Source: Lineus longissimus (lineage: Eukaryota > Nemertea > Pilidiophora > Heteronemertea > Lineidae). Taken from it: a DNA stretch of 60,000 nt. The stretch is from assembly GCF_910592395.1 (NCBI RefSeq), contig NC_088314.1, positions 7,318,001-7,378,000 on the forward strand, given 5' to 3'. Position 1 is the first letter of the stretch. Each line of letters opens with the position of its first letter. A program made the translations under genes and the position numbers. Below are positions 22,301 through 37,300 of the stretch, piece after piece. The notes beneath the pieces are model-generated. The model ran no database searches, was not told where the DNA came from, and was given only the letters and a program-made list of their open reading frames with translations.

Positions 22301-25300
22301 ACGTGATTACTGGTGGTCCAGGAAAATAGAAATGCAGTACTACACAATGCTGTAGCGCAGTTATTATGCACACGAATTTGCTGAAACTTGATATTTATTG
22401 TAATTGTATATCTGTCTACGCAACTGCAATGCTGAAATTGATATTTTGTACATATTATCGCATTTGGAAATTTTCAAATTCGATTACAAATTTAAAATTT
22501 TTAACAAACGGCATAGGCCTTTAAATCCCACCTGCATTACTGTTATCCAGTGATAGGTCTGTGATTAGGTTTTATTAGCATACGTAGCTAACTACTTTAC
22601 TTGGGTTGATAGTGTTATTATGAAACACTGACAAGTGTTATGGAATTTTCGCACTCACTCTCGTCATTGTCTGGAACACAGACATGACCTCAGGCTGTCC
22701 TTTTAATGGTGTGTGATGCCATCACATCAGACTGATGATAATCTTGATCACCCTGTTATCCCTTTAATTGTTAAAAAAATTGAAATTTGTGGAATTGAAT
22801 TTGAACATTTCCAATTGCATTATTAAGTAATGAACATAGATTTCATCATTGCCGTTTTGTAGACAGATCTACTAATACTACATGTATATCAATCCAGTTA
22901 CAGCAAAGCTGCATGTATTATAACTGTTTTACGCCATTGTGTTTAACTGCATGTCTATTTTCCTGATCCACAATTTAACAGGAATGGCGTACCCCTTAAG
23001 ACTGATATATTGTAGATTATTGCACACTCACAGACTGATAGATTGTTGACCAATTAAAAATAGCATTCTGGTCTATGATGTAGGTGATGTCTTTAAAATG
23101 ATACTGCCAAATCAACTTTGCTAAAGCCCTTCCATGTGATGATAACTAAACTGGACATTTGACAGTGACAGCGAATCACCTCCCTCTTATGTTGTTATCT
23201 ACCAGATGATGCAGTCAGCATCATCCTGAAAATGTATATAACACAACCACAAGACCATACATTGCGAGTGAAATTCTGATCATTATCTCTATAAATACTG
23301 ATCAATAGCTGTAAGAAATATGATCTGACAGGCTATTTCCAAAGGAAACTTGAATGAGATTCTTCTCGGGGCTGTGGAATGCCTGATGTTGATTTACCAT
23401 GATCCCACTGGCCGAGTTAACCAGTCTCTTATTTTTATCAGTTGGCTATACTGAAATATCATATGTAAAATTTGGTCACACGATACGTGGCAACTAATAG
23501 TTGCCTGAACACTTTACTCCCATTTTCATGTTTCTCAAATATTGGCCATGTGAATTTGATATTATCCACGGTGCCCTGCTTTAAAGGAACACACTTGAAT
23601 TGTCCCCTGAAAGTGGGCATTGATGCATTTTAATTTTAAGTGTATCAATGCTCTTGTCTTCCTACTCACTAATGGATTTTCCTGTTGCTACTTTTATACA
23701 CTCTTGACCAAATAGAAACATCCATGATTTCAATGGGCTTTTCTTACAAAGGACAAGATAATGATGACACTATTGTGTGGTGTCTTCCCTGGACAAGATT
23801 TGGACAGTGCTCCTGTGTAAAATGGGAACTATTCAGGCTATTCAGGTGTCATGCTATGGACAGAGGTGTTCACCAAACCCATGGGGAGTGTGAGCAAACA
23901 TTTGGCAACATGACACTTAAACGTTTTGTTTGTTGAAGCAGCCAATTTCCTTCCTTCCGTGTTTAACCCTTTTGAAAATTGTCAAAATATGTTTGTGTTC
24001 TTCGTCAAGTTTCTGCCCTGCAAGCTGTGCTGCATCCTGAACTGTTAGGAACGAAAGTGGATCCAAACAGTTAGCCTGCTAACCCTTGCAACAAATGCTT
24101 ACATGCTCAAACTTTATTCAGACTCCAGCATCAGGACAGGAAATAATATTCGAGTTCAAGAATGACAAGTATTTCACTAGTGATGTTTCTGGGCCATTCG
24201 TGATTGTGGTTTAGACAGGAAAGTGGTTTCCTGCCATCACAGGTTGGTGTGATTGGCCTTTCTGGATAATCGGAAAGCAAGTCCAGGAATGCCTGTACAT
24301 TTCCAACTCCCCACCTTTGTGTATTTCTTCTCTCTGGAACACTGCAAACAAAGGTTGCTTTTCGGTGTTTGTAAAGAAAACTTGGCTCAAAGTATTAAAA
24401 AATATGATTATGTGGTGTCTTATGAAGAGAAAATGTTTTCTGTCATCATTTTAAGTACTTTGTGACACCAACTGGAAAAGGCTTTGCCCATCCTTTTCCA
24501 GTTTGTAAGAACCCCCTTATTAAATTTTAAAACACACGAAATGATTTTTGCTGGAAGGGGTCCATGCGAAAAGTTCATTGTTTTCAAATTGTCAGACTAT
24601 AAACGTTGGGAAATCACCACTGGGGAGGCTAAAAGCAGTGGCAGCCGTACAATTACCAGTCCAACACTTCATTGACAAAAATGTCAAAAATCTTTTTAAC
24701 TTTGGAGAAGTATATACTTAACGAACGTGAATTAATTCATCTACAATATAACCTTCAACACTGAGTGTGACACCTTTTTTCATTAGACTAATGAAATTAA
24801 ACTTGACTCAGGCGGGGCTTATTTTACTAAGGCCCTCAAATTGGCTAAATCCCCTTAAGTGGCTACCTCCTTCTTTTGCTTGACTTGCCTCGTTCATTAG
24901 GCTGAAGGCCGCACTAATATCAAAGGGTGCATTAACCCCCTACATTCTTGCCCCTAACGGGTAAAAACTTCCACAAAACTCTTATACATGTATTTCTTTC
25001 CCGAGAAGCCCCTAGGTTTCCCCTAATTCATTGACTTTACCACACTCCTCGAGACCGACACTTAACTTGCAGTTAATCCCTGTCATTCAGGTGGACAGAT
25101 TAGCATGAGGTCCTACTACAGTAAAACCAATATTCAGCTTTAAACCGCTTACTGCCACTGTTGTGAATCAAGGGGGTCCCCACATCAAAATATTCATTTA
25201 GTTCATGTCAACGGAAGAACGATGGAAGACTAGACGTAAATGTGTATACCCTAATCGATTTTATGTGCAGGAAACTAAGAAAATTTGAGTTCAATACTTA

Positions 25301-28300
25301 AAGGAGTACGCCATTTGTGATAACTGGTGGTCCAGGAAAATAGAAATGCAGTTGTACACAATGCCGTAGTGTAGTTATTATGCATACAAATTTGCTGAAA
25401 CTTGGTATTTATAGTATTTGTATATGTACCTACGAAAAGGCACTGCTGATATTTTTATTGAGAAGGAATTGACGCGATTGGACATTTTCAAATTCAATTA
25501 CAAATTTCAAATTTTTAACAAATGGTGGTCTTTTTAAGTCTAAGTGTCACCCAGTGCTTGCTGGTACTTCCCTCAGGCAGACGTTACATAGAGCTTCACG
25601 CTTCACTCCTCACGCCTCATGCTTCACGGTTCACTCGTGAACCGAAGAATTAACAAGGTATTTCAGTGAGCACTGTTACATAGGAAAAAATGAGGGCCTA
25701 AGTTGAAATACCTTGTTAATTCTTCGGTTCACGAGTGAACCGTGAAGCATGAGGCGTGAGGAGTGAGGCATGACGCTCTATGTAACGTCTGCCTTACATT
25801 CATGAATAAGAGGTATGGTAATTCCGGTCAACAAAGAGTTGAGCTCTCTGACTACTACTATCTTGATGAGATCTCCGAACCTTGACTTATTGAAATTACC
25901 TTTTACAGATAAGGGCCTAATGTTTGCCCATCCCTGGTCACCTCTTCGATCTTTATTTGCCTTTATTGATTTGAACCTTGAAATGTGACCCTCTGTGGCA
26001 AAAGTAAGCGCCAGTTGTATATAGAGAAAAGGGAGAAAATTAGGGGGGAAAATTCTCAATTCTCTTTTGAGAAAAGTATCTGCTCTTCCTTTTCCGTGAT
26101 ATAACTATCAAGTGAAACATTCTTTTGTCTAGAATGTTGTGTGTTATGACACTTGCTTTTGATTCCATATGTCACCACCAATGGCAACACCTTGCCATTT
26201 AGAATATGACTATGAATTATCAAATCCTAGTACCCCTGGGCGTACATATGCTCTCCAATAAAAGCTTATTCAGGTTCAAACTGCCCAGAATGCTCAATGT
26301 ATGCAGACCAGTGGTACAGAAAAGGGAATAGTCAAAAATACATGAATTTTTTAGAGCGATAACAAACACTCAGTGGCATAGGACACCATAAAAATGAACT
26401 GAACATGCGTTTCTTGTGTTCAATCCTTTGACCATAGTAGCAAGACAAATAACACTACAGCTTCTGTGTGTGGATGATTCAAACAACCTCCCTCCATCAT
26501 CGAATAGGATCAGCAGGAGCTGTGAACTATGAACGTCAGTTACCAAATTTGGTTTGTCTGATAACGAGATTCGTAACCTGAGGAAGGAAATTTTGTAGTC
26601 TTTGTTTCTAGTTGACGTTGAAATCTGCAAGAAATATAGGAAGGATGAAATTCGGCAGATTGGACGCTTTTAGGAGCAGTAAGACTCATATCCATGCGGC
26701 ATTCATCCTCGCTATCTTTACAAATTCTTCGCTAAGGTATCTCAAGCAGTCTCTTACCCCAGCCGTAGTTAGAGGATTACAGTTCGACCCTTGTAACTGT
26801 TCTGAGTTCAATGCTTCTTTTGACCAAGGGAATGCAACTAAGGCCGGGATCTACAAGCTCATTACAGTTGATGGAACTTCAGGACGTGGTGAACCCCATG
26901 AAGGCTATTGCAGAAAAGGAAATATTTCCCGTTGCTGGTCTAAACAATCGGTCATTGTTGAGACAACGACCAGCATAGGGGTTATACTTGGAGTATCGGA
27001 GTTAGTTGAGTTTGTTGCTTGTCCGGTCATTGGGGCTTGGTGCTCCAAGTATGGACACCGTACGCCATTCCTAGTTGGAGCAGTCCTGGAGTTCATGAGC
27101 AGTGTAGGTTTTCTCGTTGCACCTAATGTGATCGTCCTGACTTTCGCGAGCATGTTCCAAGGATTGTCCGGTACCATTATTTTTATTAGCGGGTTGCTCA
27201 TGGTGTCAGATTATTTCGACCCCGAGGAGAGGGGCAAGGTGATTTCAAAGTCCTATGGCCTAACGAATCCAGTTTCTGCTATCATTTCTTTCATATTAGG
27301 TGGCATTGGTTATGAGTATTGTGGTCGCATTTTACCCATGGGATCAATTGCAGTGCTTTCTTTTGCCGACCTTTTCATTCGACTTTTGATCAAACCTGAA
27401 GGACACCTCCAGAGAGCCAATGACAATGCAGGAAAGAAGGAATTGATGGACGGAAAAGTAAAAAATTACGGATGTCACAATGAGTTGAACTCAGTTCAAG
27501 ACAAAAATGTATCAGATTTCAACCAAGACGTGCCGAAAACACCCATCCCTGATGAAGAGAAACAAAACAAATCTGAGCAAAGCAATCTGCAAAGTGAGAA
27601 TAAAGGAGCCAGTTATAAGGACTTGCTATCGGACATTGTTTTGATCGAAGGATTGGTCGTGATCTTGCTGGGTAGTATATCGTGCAGTTTGATCTTTTCC
27701 ACTGCTACAAACCGATCCATTAACATGCTCAAGGGGAAGCAGTGGCAGATTGGAGTAATCCTCGGCATCGCTCCCTGCACGCAACTCGCTGTAGCACTTG
27801 TGATCGTCAGGGTCCTATCCAAAGGAAACTTATGGTTATTTGTTCTCTCTTCTACTGCATGGATCCAATTTGCCCTCATCGTCTATCCACTGACTACGAA
27901 TGTTTGGTGGACTGTTATACCTGAGGTATCGTACCGGGGTGTGGCTCTTTCATTTGCACTTGTTTTCACCCCAAACATGTACTACATGCTCTTAGAGGCC
28001 CGACACAAGCATGCTGCGGCAATGGTATTTGCTCTATTGAAGGCTGCCAATATGTTGGGGAATTCAGTAGGACCATTTGTGGGCTATCTGTTACATTACA
28101 CGTCCTACATGGTGCTATATTACAGTATGGCTGGGGTTTTGGTACCAACTATTTTTGTAGCTTTCCATGTCAGACTCATTGTACGGAAACAACAGGATGA
28201 AAGCAACAAATAACTGCAGGATTCCAAGCAGAGGGGGTTTGTGAATACATAAAAATGAAACATCCTTGAGGCTGGGAGGAGGGTTCAAATTATTGAAAAG

Positions 28301-31300
28301 TTTGTAAAATCTTGAATGCTGCAGATGCCACTTCCAAGCATTTCAGCTGTAAATATCATTGGCAGACCTCCTGGACCCTCCTGGACACGCCCCTGCTTAG
28401 ACAGCTCCACCAAAGCACGTCATGATGATGCTGAAAATTATTACCGACCAAGGAATTCAGGACTTCTCATTGTATTCCACAGGATTAGAAAATGGGCTGT
28501 GTGGTGATGGATAAAAACTATTTATGCTATTTTTTTGCATTTGTAATAATATGTACTGTTATCTTTCTTGAATAAAGTATATTCTTCAAATCAATGTTTG
28601 TTAAATTTTGAATTTATTTAATGTGGATGAAGGTAAGCTCAACCTAACCTATTACAGGATGGTAAGACAATGGGATTAATATGCTGAAGGTCCCCCCGAG
28701 TTCAAATCTCCAAGTGACAGGATCAATGTTTGGATTTTTCTCCCCAAAGGAGCATCTGCCTTGTCTGAACTAGAATTCGACTTTATTTGTTCCTTAAAAA
28801 ATCAACCAAACAAGTTTCCGTCACTGATGTGAAACAAAGGGCTTGTCAAATGTCCGTCAATGAAAGTTTGCTGACACTGACATCTTTCACAGTGTGAAAA
28901 ACATATATACAGAGTTTGCTGGTACGTTTGCACAAAAAGTTTATGCCTGTTTACAAAAATATACTCAAACACATTTATAAACTTACTTAAGTATGTTTTC
29001 TCTCAAATGAATTGAAATATTCTTGTCAACAATGCTTGCCTAACCAAATTATCCAAGTAGTCCAGGATCGAAAATATTGTTTAACAGTTTTAGCTTAGTT
29101 AGCTTGTGTGCCCACCAACAAGCTTGTGGCTGCAAGGCCTTGCAGAGGTTTATTTATGTTTTAGTTGCTAATTAGGGGCAGAGAAGAGCGGTCAATTGAT
29201 AAGAATAATTGTGCTGACCTTTTAACTCAAAAATCATTATAAAATGCTTCCTCAAACCTTTATGTATCATTCAAAACGATAATGTAGTTATGATCTTCAA
29301 CCAACATCCCTCTGGACCTGTATCACAACTGGTTCATCTCTCAGGGGAAGACATCTTGATACCTGCTGGTGGCTCAGCTGCGAGAGTGCAGAGTGCAGAT
29401 CGATACCTGGCTTCTGATAGATGGAAGAACAAGAGCCTATTTATCATAGCATGCAGCGTGGCATAAACTATTTACCAAGGGCCCTAGATATTCAAGGCAT
29501 CCAGTCTACACACCTGATGAAAAAACACAACCACTAATGTTCTTTTTGCAGGTGATTTTTTAAGGGGAGCTACTTTTCTTAATGTCTGTCTGTGTGCCTT
29601 ATCAATACAGCACATGCTGTCATCAAAGGGAATGGCCTTGCTTTCTTTCTGGTAGTTTTTGATTTCGATTAGGCTGGAAATCTGGGCATCGCCGTCACAG
29701 CAACAAAAATCACTCAGTTGCCCAGCACTTTTGCTGGAGGATCTTCCTGCAACAATGCTTGTAGAAACTGTAGAAATAGTATCTTCAACAGCGCCACAGC
29801 TGGAGGAGGGGGCAAACAACCCCCACCCCCACCCCCTGTCTTTTGGGTCACCAAAAAACCTTTTTATGCCGCTTTAAAACGGTGTTTTGCCACAATGACC
29901 AGAGACCTAGCTACAGGCCATACATTCTTGGTCACACCCACAAACAGGCCAGCTTTATCGTGAGATAAAATGCACGATCAGCATGAGAGGTCTCACTATT
30001 CATTCATGTTGATCACCAAACTTGCTCTAACCATTCATAACTATTCATAACTATATTCATAAGTATTAATAACTTACTTAGCCCAAATAAGGTTTTCATT
30101 GATGAGACCAGAAAAAAGGCCTTTTCAAAAGGCTGTCTGAGATCTCTCATTGTGGTCTTTCTTTCATTCAGTTTTGCTTTGCTTTGTCGGCTAAACACCA
30201 GACAGTTTATTCGGAAGTGGGGTTGGCTGGACCTGACTTGAATTTAGCACGCTTCATTAAAGTCTTTGGTTGATATGCACAGTAGGCCTACAATCATCTC
30301 AAGTCCGAAAATGTAAAGTTACAGCTATCCATTGTTATTCTACCCAGACATCATATATATGTAGTCCAGCTAGTATAATAATAGGTAACATGAAGGTTAT
30401 TTCTTGAGTCCTTTAAGACGTAACTGTCACTGATACAGTAAAACCTCTCTATGAAGGACACCCTCAGGACTGACAAGTACTGTCCTTAAAAGAGAGGTGT
30501 CCTGATAAGACAGGACAAATTGAATGACAACAACCAATTTGGGTCCAAAGCTAGTGCCCTTAATAGAGAGGGTGTCCCTAATGGAGAAGTGTCTGCTAAG
30601 GGAAGCTCCGCTGTAACTATTAGTACCGGTATTAGTCAAGTGAATGGAGAAATCTGGTGATGGTGATGGTCCCAAATTAATACTACAACTGAATGTGGGC
30701 ACTGTCTGTAATTTCTTGAATATTCGTGAGATTTTATGAATGGCCTCGTTTAGCCCAGGATGCATGTTTATCCAGACCATCGCTCTTGTCTGACTATTAC
30801 CCAGGGGTCAGTGAGCAGGGCAGTCAAACACATTTATATCAGTATCAAAAATTGTATCATATCTCGAAGACCTACCCTGTGATTAATAAATCATATTGGT
30901 TCTTTTGATGTCAAAGACTCAAAGGGGTTGCCTTCTTTAATTGTGTCAGGCAATTTCTCCAATGTGGCTGTCCGTCTGTGTTATGATTGGTTTTCATGTT
31001 CTGCTTGAATTTTACATGAACATCTCATGAATGAGATCAGATTAGAACTTTGTGCATTTTGATTGATAAACTTATGCTGATTGTGCCAGTTCAAATAAGG
31101 TTTCTTTCTGCTTGGGGTCTCAGACTATCGGTCATGTCCCTGTTTTGATCCCCACTGTTGGCAAGATACTCGAGGCAGGTCTCTTTGCTTTACCCTGATG
31201 TGCAAATGGGTACCAGTCAGACATGCTCAGGGTGTAGCGCTGATTGAGGAGCTCGACATCAGAGTTCTACAAAAAGGTTTTAGGATAGACGAGGGCTGAA

Positions 31301-34300
31301 GTGTAAAGTCATATGATAACCTCTACAGTTATTGATATCAGATGCCAAACCAAACACCGTTGTTTTTTAGGCATCACAGCCCTATTGCATCGAAAGATCT
31401 TGTATAAAAGAAGAGGTGGGCTGTTTTTCCTAGTGTATGGTGTTCCTCCCACTGCACGTCTCATTTTCTCATTCTTGTCATCTTCTGTCTTTGCAGTCTG
31501 GCGTCATCAGGACCAAGAATGGCACATTTTACATCAAGCCACATCACACCGAACACATTCATCCACAGCATCAAAAACCTCATATTATTTATAGAGAAAA
31601 AGAAAATACTCAACAAAAATGTCATTCAGGGGGTAAGTACCAAAACAACTCAAATGAAATATCGATATGTTTTACTGCCTCCATATTTTTTGCCCAAACC
31701 ATGCAGTGGTTTCTGCTGCCGTCAAAATGAGGCACAGTGCATACACTGTAAACAGTGGTACATTCTAACCAGTGCTTTTAGTCATCTTCGCAGATTTTCT
31801 GCTGTTCCCAATGTTGTTGTCCATGTGTGCCTGTCCTGGGTAGGCTTTTGACCCCTACAAGTTGTTCACATTCCTGCTTTCATGTTCTCATGTTCTATGC
31901 ATGCCTATCTTATATTTAAGATGCCTCTCTTCGATAGCGACAGGTTTTCAGCATGTTGCTTTTCATGTCTAATAACTCAATGGTTTTCTTGATACATCTT
32001 ACAAGCTTACGGCTTCTGAGAATGGGAGCTGACCCCTTGTATCTGACTGGAAGAAGGTGTGAGTGAGAAATACCTGGTTTATCAAACACCGCTTTGCACA
32101 TCAAGGGTAGCAAAAGGGACAAAGATGTATCAAGTTCTTTTCAAAATTTCTGTCCCAGAATGTAAATATGATAATCACTTCTCTTGACCTCATTGTGCCA
32201 GAGGTCAACTTGTTGACCCCTGATTTATGACACTTGACCTCTAGTAAATCAATGGAGGAGACATGTATTCCTGATGTTGGAGTGTGGTCAAATGTCATAA
32301 CACACTTTGACACAGAAGATATTGATACAGTAGAACCTCTCTATCAAGGACACCCTCAGGACTGACAGGTGCTGTCCTTAATAGAGAGGTGAAGAAAGGT
32401 CAAACTTAATGGAAACACACAATTTGGAACCAAAACTAGTGACCTTAATAGAGAGTGTCCTTAGTAGAAAGATCTCTGCTTATGGAGGTTCCACTCTAAA
32501 TAAGCAAAATAATTAGGTTCAAAACAATGTCCTACAAAAAATAAACAATCAGGGCCAGGTCATAGTCATGACCTAGTGAAGTTAGGCCTTAGTAAGCCAT
32601 TTGGCCTTCGGGGACACTGACATGATCACCCTGGAGGACAGTCACATCACACCAGGGGAATGAGTGTTTTTGCGTTTGATGAAAAGTTAATTTCAAGTAG
32701 GACATTCTGTGACCTTGATTTAGGATCGATTTCCTGATGTCCTTGATCAGTGCACTTAACCCATATCAGGAACTGTATCAGGAACTCCTTGATTATCATA
32801 ATGATCATTGCACTTGGCCAGCGACATCTCATGGCATTCCTCCTCTAAGCCTATTAAAACACCACCACAGCCTTGAGATTACTGTGTCCTTTTTTTCCGG
32901 GTGATGACATCTCCAGACTCGGTTGTGACCTTGATACATTCCTGCTTGAGCACCAGACTGATATCCATACCATTGAGAAAAAGAGATTGGTGACCTCGAC
33001 TGTCAATTTTTTAGGACAAAGGTAGAACAGAATGAGATTTCCCATCAAATCTGGTGCGAAACCTAGGTTTTGTGACACTTTGTCAGTGACCCAAATCAGT
33101 TGCTGGACGTATCATATTCCCATTTGTTAAGACTCCAACAATCAAATTTCCTTTATGTTGTTGTGGTTCCTGCATTTGGCCAGACGGATGGGTGACTGAC
33201 ACCAGGAGATTTCTTGAAGGATCAATGTCTCAAAACCCAAAATGCCCAACCAAGAGACTCCAACCATCAACTACGTGGAGGAATTTCCTTGGAGTTTTGG
33301 CTCCTGTGTTTGGCCTCGTCATGTGGATGATGACAGTGGATGGCATGCAAATTAGGCCAGGAGCAGACCAGATCAAGGTCTCTGATCTCTTCACCACTTC
33401 ACCACTTGGTGTCATAGGCCTACTTCCTCCTGCTGCATTGTGATTGTATTAACCCTTGTTCATTGAAGTCAACTCAGATGGTTATCCCATTTTGTCCTGC
33501 ACCTGACGATATTTAACTTTTTTGTCTTCATCCCAAAAGTTCCAAAATAGGTCACCCTCTTCCACACCATGGTCAGATCTCAGATCACGTCCCTGCAGTT
33601 TCAGTGATTTGTCATTATTTTGTTTTCTGCTGGACTTCTCTACTATGCTATCGCTTGGGTGGCCAGAGATGACGCCATATCACTTCGAGTAGTCAAAGGG
33701 AGATCCCTTAATATCTCCGCCCTGGTCATTACGTTTGGAGACTGTGCATTATCACGCAATCTTGAATCTGTTCAACCCATCATGAGGTCGCCAGTGTGTC
33801 CGTTTCAAAGATGTACCACCTGCTGTGTGCGTGTCCACGATTATCTCAATCCTTTGTGCCAACATTCCTGCTAAATATAATTCAAGATGTGACGTGTTCC
33901 ACCATCCACATTGAAAGCATCCCAACTGAGAATGGTTTTATATTAGGTCATTGTGAAGATTGATGAGAACGAAAACCTTGGTGGTCAAAACTTGTTAAAA
34001 GAAACAACTCATAAAGGCTTTAAATGGAAAGTTTTATATGACACAGTCAGTATCTTTAGGCGGGATAAGTTTTGATTGATTAATCTGAGGTCCATCCTTA
34101 AACAACATTTTCAACTGCAGCCAATAAGTTGCAAACGAGATCATTTCTAAAAACTGATGATATTTACTACAAACAGCTCTAACTTACCGCAAGTTGGGGT
34201 AGAGAGAGACCTTGAGTGTAAGAGCGAGGACTATGCCTCTTCCAGAGTGCACTCAGTGCGTCTAGGGTTGCATTGGAAATAGAAACCTCACTATTGTACA

Positions 34301-37300
34301 ATAAATTCCTGAACCCCTTCTTGAGGTGGGCCATCGGTCCAAAATATCACTTCCAGAGGGGTGTTTGTTCAAGCTTAATTCCCCTTAAAATAGAATTGAC
34401 CAATTATCAAAATTGGATATTACAATATTTCGGCTCAGCCCTTTTAGAATTGCAATTTAGAGCAAGCTTCTCCTGAAATCTGAAAGCCCCTAGGGAACCT
34501 GTTTAATATGTCCGAGGCAGAGGCTTTTCAGTGAAATGAAAACCCTTTTCACAATCTGAAAAACCATTTTGGGTGCATATTTGGGATGGCAGATAAAATT
34601 TTTTAAGGTTTTTGACCTGTATTACTTACTACCAGTGACACCTTATTTTCTAAAGTGTAACCACTCGGCCAGCAAATCCACTTGTCCACCTTCCAAACCA
34701 AGTACATAACTCGGTCTCAATTACCATGAAATAGGATGTGCTAATGGGTATGTGGCTATCATTACAAGACGGAAGTACCTCCCCTACCTTAATAATTATC
34801 GGGCAATTTTTCGTTTGAAGTAAGAGGTGTATTGTCTTCCATCTCAAACCTTCCAATTAGGCCTCCATTTCGCTAATAACAGGCAGTTAAAGCCATTTTG
34901 TTACTTGGGTAGTTCAGAGTAATTCATCCGGGTGCAATTGAATTTGAGGTTTTTGTGAAGGTGCAATCTAAAACAAAAAATATGCTGGGTACAGTTTTCT
35001 TGGGAAGATTTTTTATCTAAGCGAAAAAAAGTTGTCTGAGGTGAAAACTTTAAAAAACTGTCTAATCATTATAGAGTTATTTTCGACTAATATTCGATGC
35101 AGACTAACAGGACAATAAGCCTGATATTTTATTCGATAGACTTTTTTTCAATTCCGTCATTGAGACTTGAGAATTTTGTTCGTTGGCATCATGTAAAAAG
35201 TGAAGGAATTGATACTCGGAACACTGGAATACCCCCTTACTATGACACACCTCTGCTTCAGACACTTTGGTATTCTATTACTGTCACCAACTGATTTGTT
35301 TGCAGTCCAGTCATCTATTTATTTGTATTTTCTGATTAAAAGGATTTCAATTCCAGTAAAATGTTCTTTTTTGAAGGAAGGAATTAAATGTCAGTGGCTC
35401 TTAGGTTATATGCATGTCTAAAGAAGGAGGTTTTTTTGCACCACTGATGTCAGATTCTTCATTTATTTACAATTTGTGAGTATAAAGATTATACCAGCCT
35501 ATCATTTCCAACCCGTGGGCTTCTGTTTGGTGAAAAATAAGCAAGTTCATAAAAAAATGCTACATATCCTTTTTCATTGTTTGATGAGAATGACAAAACA
35601 AAACTTATCAATTAGCGCTCTGTTTATTTGTGTGTTTTTTATTGTTATGTCCCGACTGTTCACCTCACCAGGCGATCTCTCATCTCAAATTCCTACCAGA
35701 TTCTTTCTGCAACTTGCACACAGTCTCATCCGAAATGAAACATGCTACGCTTTTTTGAGGGGGATGACGGGGTGCAAAAAAACCATTAGGCTTCATTTCG
35801 ACAGCGCAAGTTATCATACAGTTTACTGTTGCTGTTTATTTGTGTTTTATGGATATCATGTCCACAGTATAAACCTCACCAGGAGATCTAGCATCTTAAC
35901 TTCCTTCCCAGATTCCTTTTACATCTCGCACACAGTTTCATCCTTGATGAAACTTGGTTTATCCTTTTTTCAATTTGAAAATGTCTTCAGGCCGAAAAGA
36001 GTGAATGATGGATTGCGTTGATGTTCACAGCCTCAGTTCAAAAACCATGTAATGAACCCTTCAGAGCCCTGAAAATGTGCGCATGTGAACACATCCTTAT
36101 GCAGGGATTACTTGTAGGCCAATATCTCATGTGCCTTCCCTTGATCAGATACAGAAGAGCGTGTTTATGATGCGGTACAATTATAAGTTAACTTCTGAAG
36201 CAGCTAATACTAGGGATAACGGTAGTCTAGCCACTTAGCTTTCTCGCTGCCGCAGACAAGGCTCAGTGTAGCAATCTTCAGCTTGACTATGCTAACGGAT
36301 CTTATCAAACCTTATGAGTATGATAGGTTTCGATCTGTATTCCAAAGTTCCTTAAAGGGGGACTATAGGCCTTGGAAAACCATGCCAGTTGAGATTATGT
36401 TAGCTTTTAAAAATGCCAGATGTCACCATCTAGTACGCAGGGCCTGTTTTGAAAGAGAGAATACCCATTTTGAACTGTATTTGCACCTTCCAGTTGTCTC
36501 GAGATTGGGAAGAAAATGCACTTAAATATACACTGCAAAAACCTGTTGCTTTTGGATATCAAGATGCACAACAACAAAGCAAAAAAGTGGCTTCAAAATC
36601 TTCACCCTGAGTGCAGCGGAGGCTTTTTAAGGTTTTTCCTAAAAAGCTCTGATACAAAATATGGAAACAGTGCACCACCCTGACAGGGTTAACAGGTGAC
36701 TGTAACCGGGTGCAGATTATGAGGTCGTTCTGTCATTCTTGTTGCTTTTTTGTCTTCAGACATTCCCCAGGTCTGTCTTTCCTGGCCTTGTCATTGCTGT
36801 CTTCATGTTTGTAAACAAACGACTCTGTGTATTTTGCTCTTCTTCGGTATGTGATCCTTTGTTGGTGTGTGGAGAATATCTGTTTGGTTTTTAGCTTGGT
36901 GTGATGTACTTAATTTATATTGTTCTTTTCTTTGGGTTTTTGTCAGCATCTATAAAGCTGGGTTCAAACCTCATTAGCTCTATAAATGGGGTCATTAATC
37001 TTCATGGTGAAAATAAAATTGAAGCATTATAACGTGAATCCTGTGCAGCAGAATCTCAGTGTCTATTAACGACACCCTTGGGACTGCGAATTGCTGTCCT
37101 TAATAGAGAGGTATCCTGATTTCAGAGGTAAAATTGAATGACCAATTTGTGACCAAAATCAGTGTCCTTAATAGAGAGGAAGTCCTGCTAGTAGGGGTGT
37201 CCACTGAGAGAGGTTCCAGTGTAAATATACCACAAACATTTGCACTTTTAGGTGATGGTTGGTTAATCAAGTTGTAGATATGGGTCAATAGGTGCAGGCC

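Larger units (their letters stand above)
12616..31496 (+). other. ADAMTS intron 2 (18.9 kb) with a nested gene
   Basis: Its ends are the exon 2 donor and exon 3 acceptor, and the flanking phases agree. It holds the 21-bp minisatellite, tandem repeats at 17.1 and 19.1 kb, several MITEs, and the intronless transporter gene at 26645-28213. I found no other supported coding exon; the many short ORFs here lack splice sites, domain signatures or conservation cues. Confidence 0.85.

Noticed and set aside
28316-28507. 63-codon ORF after the nested transporter
   Set aside because: It lies in the transporter 3' UTR before the AATAAA; no family match.
31519-31851. Overlapping plus-strand ORFs at ADAMTS exon 3
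   Set aside because: Alternative frames of exon 3 that run past its splice donor; only the SGVIRTKNG frame matches the family and phase.
35476-36021. 181-codon ORF with hydrophobic segments
   Set aside because: It spans a degenerate DNA duplication in ADAMTS intron 3; similarity between its halves is at DNA level, and there is no start context or recognisable domain.
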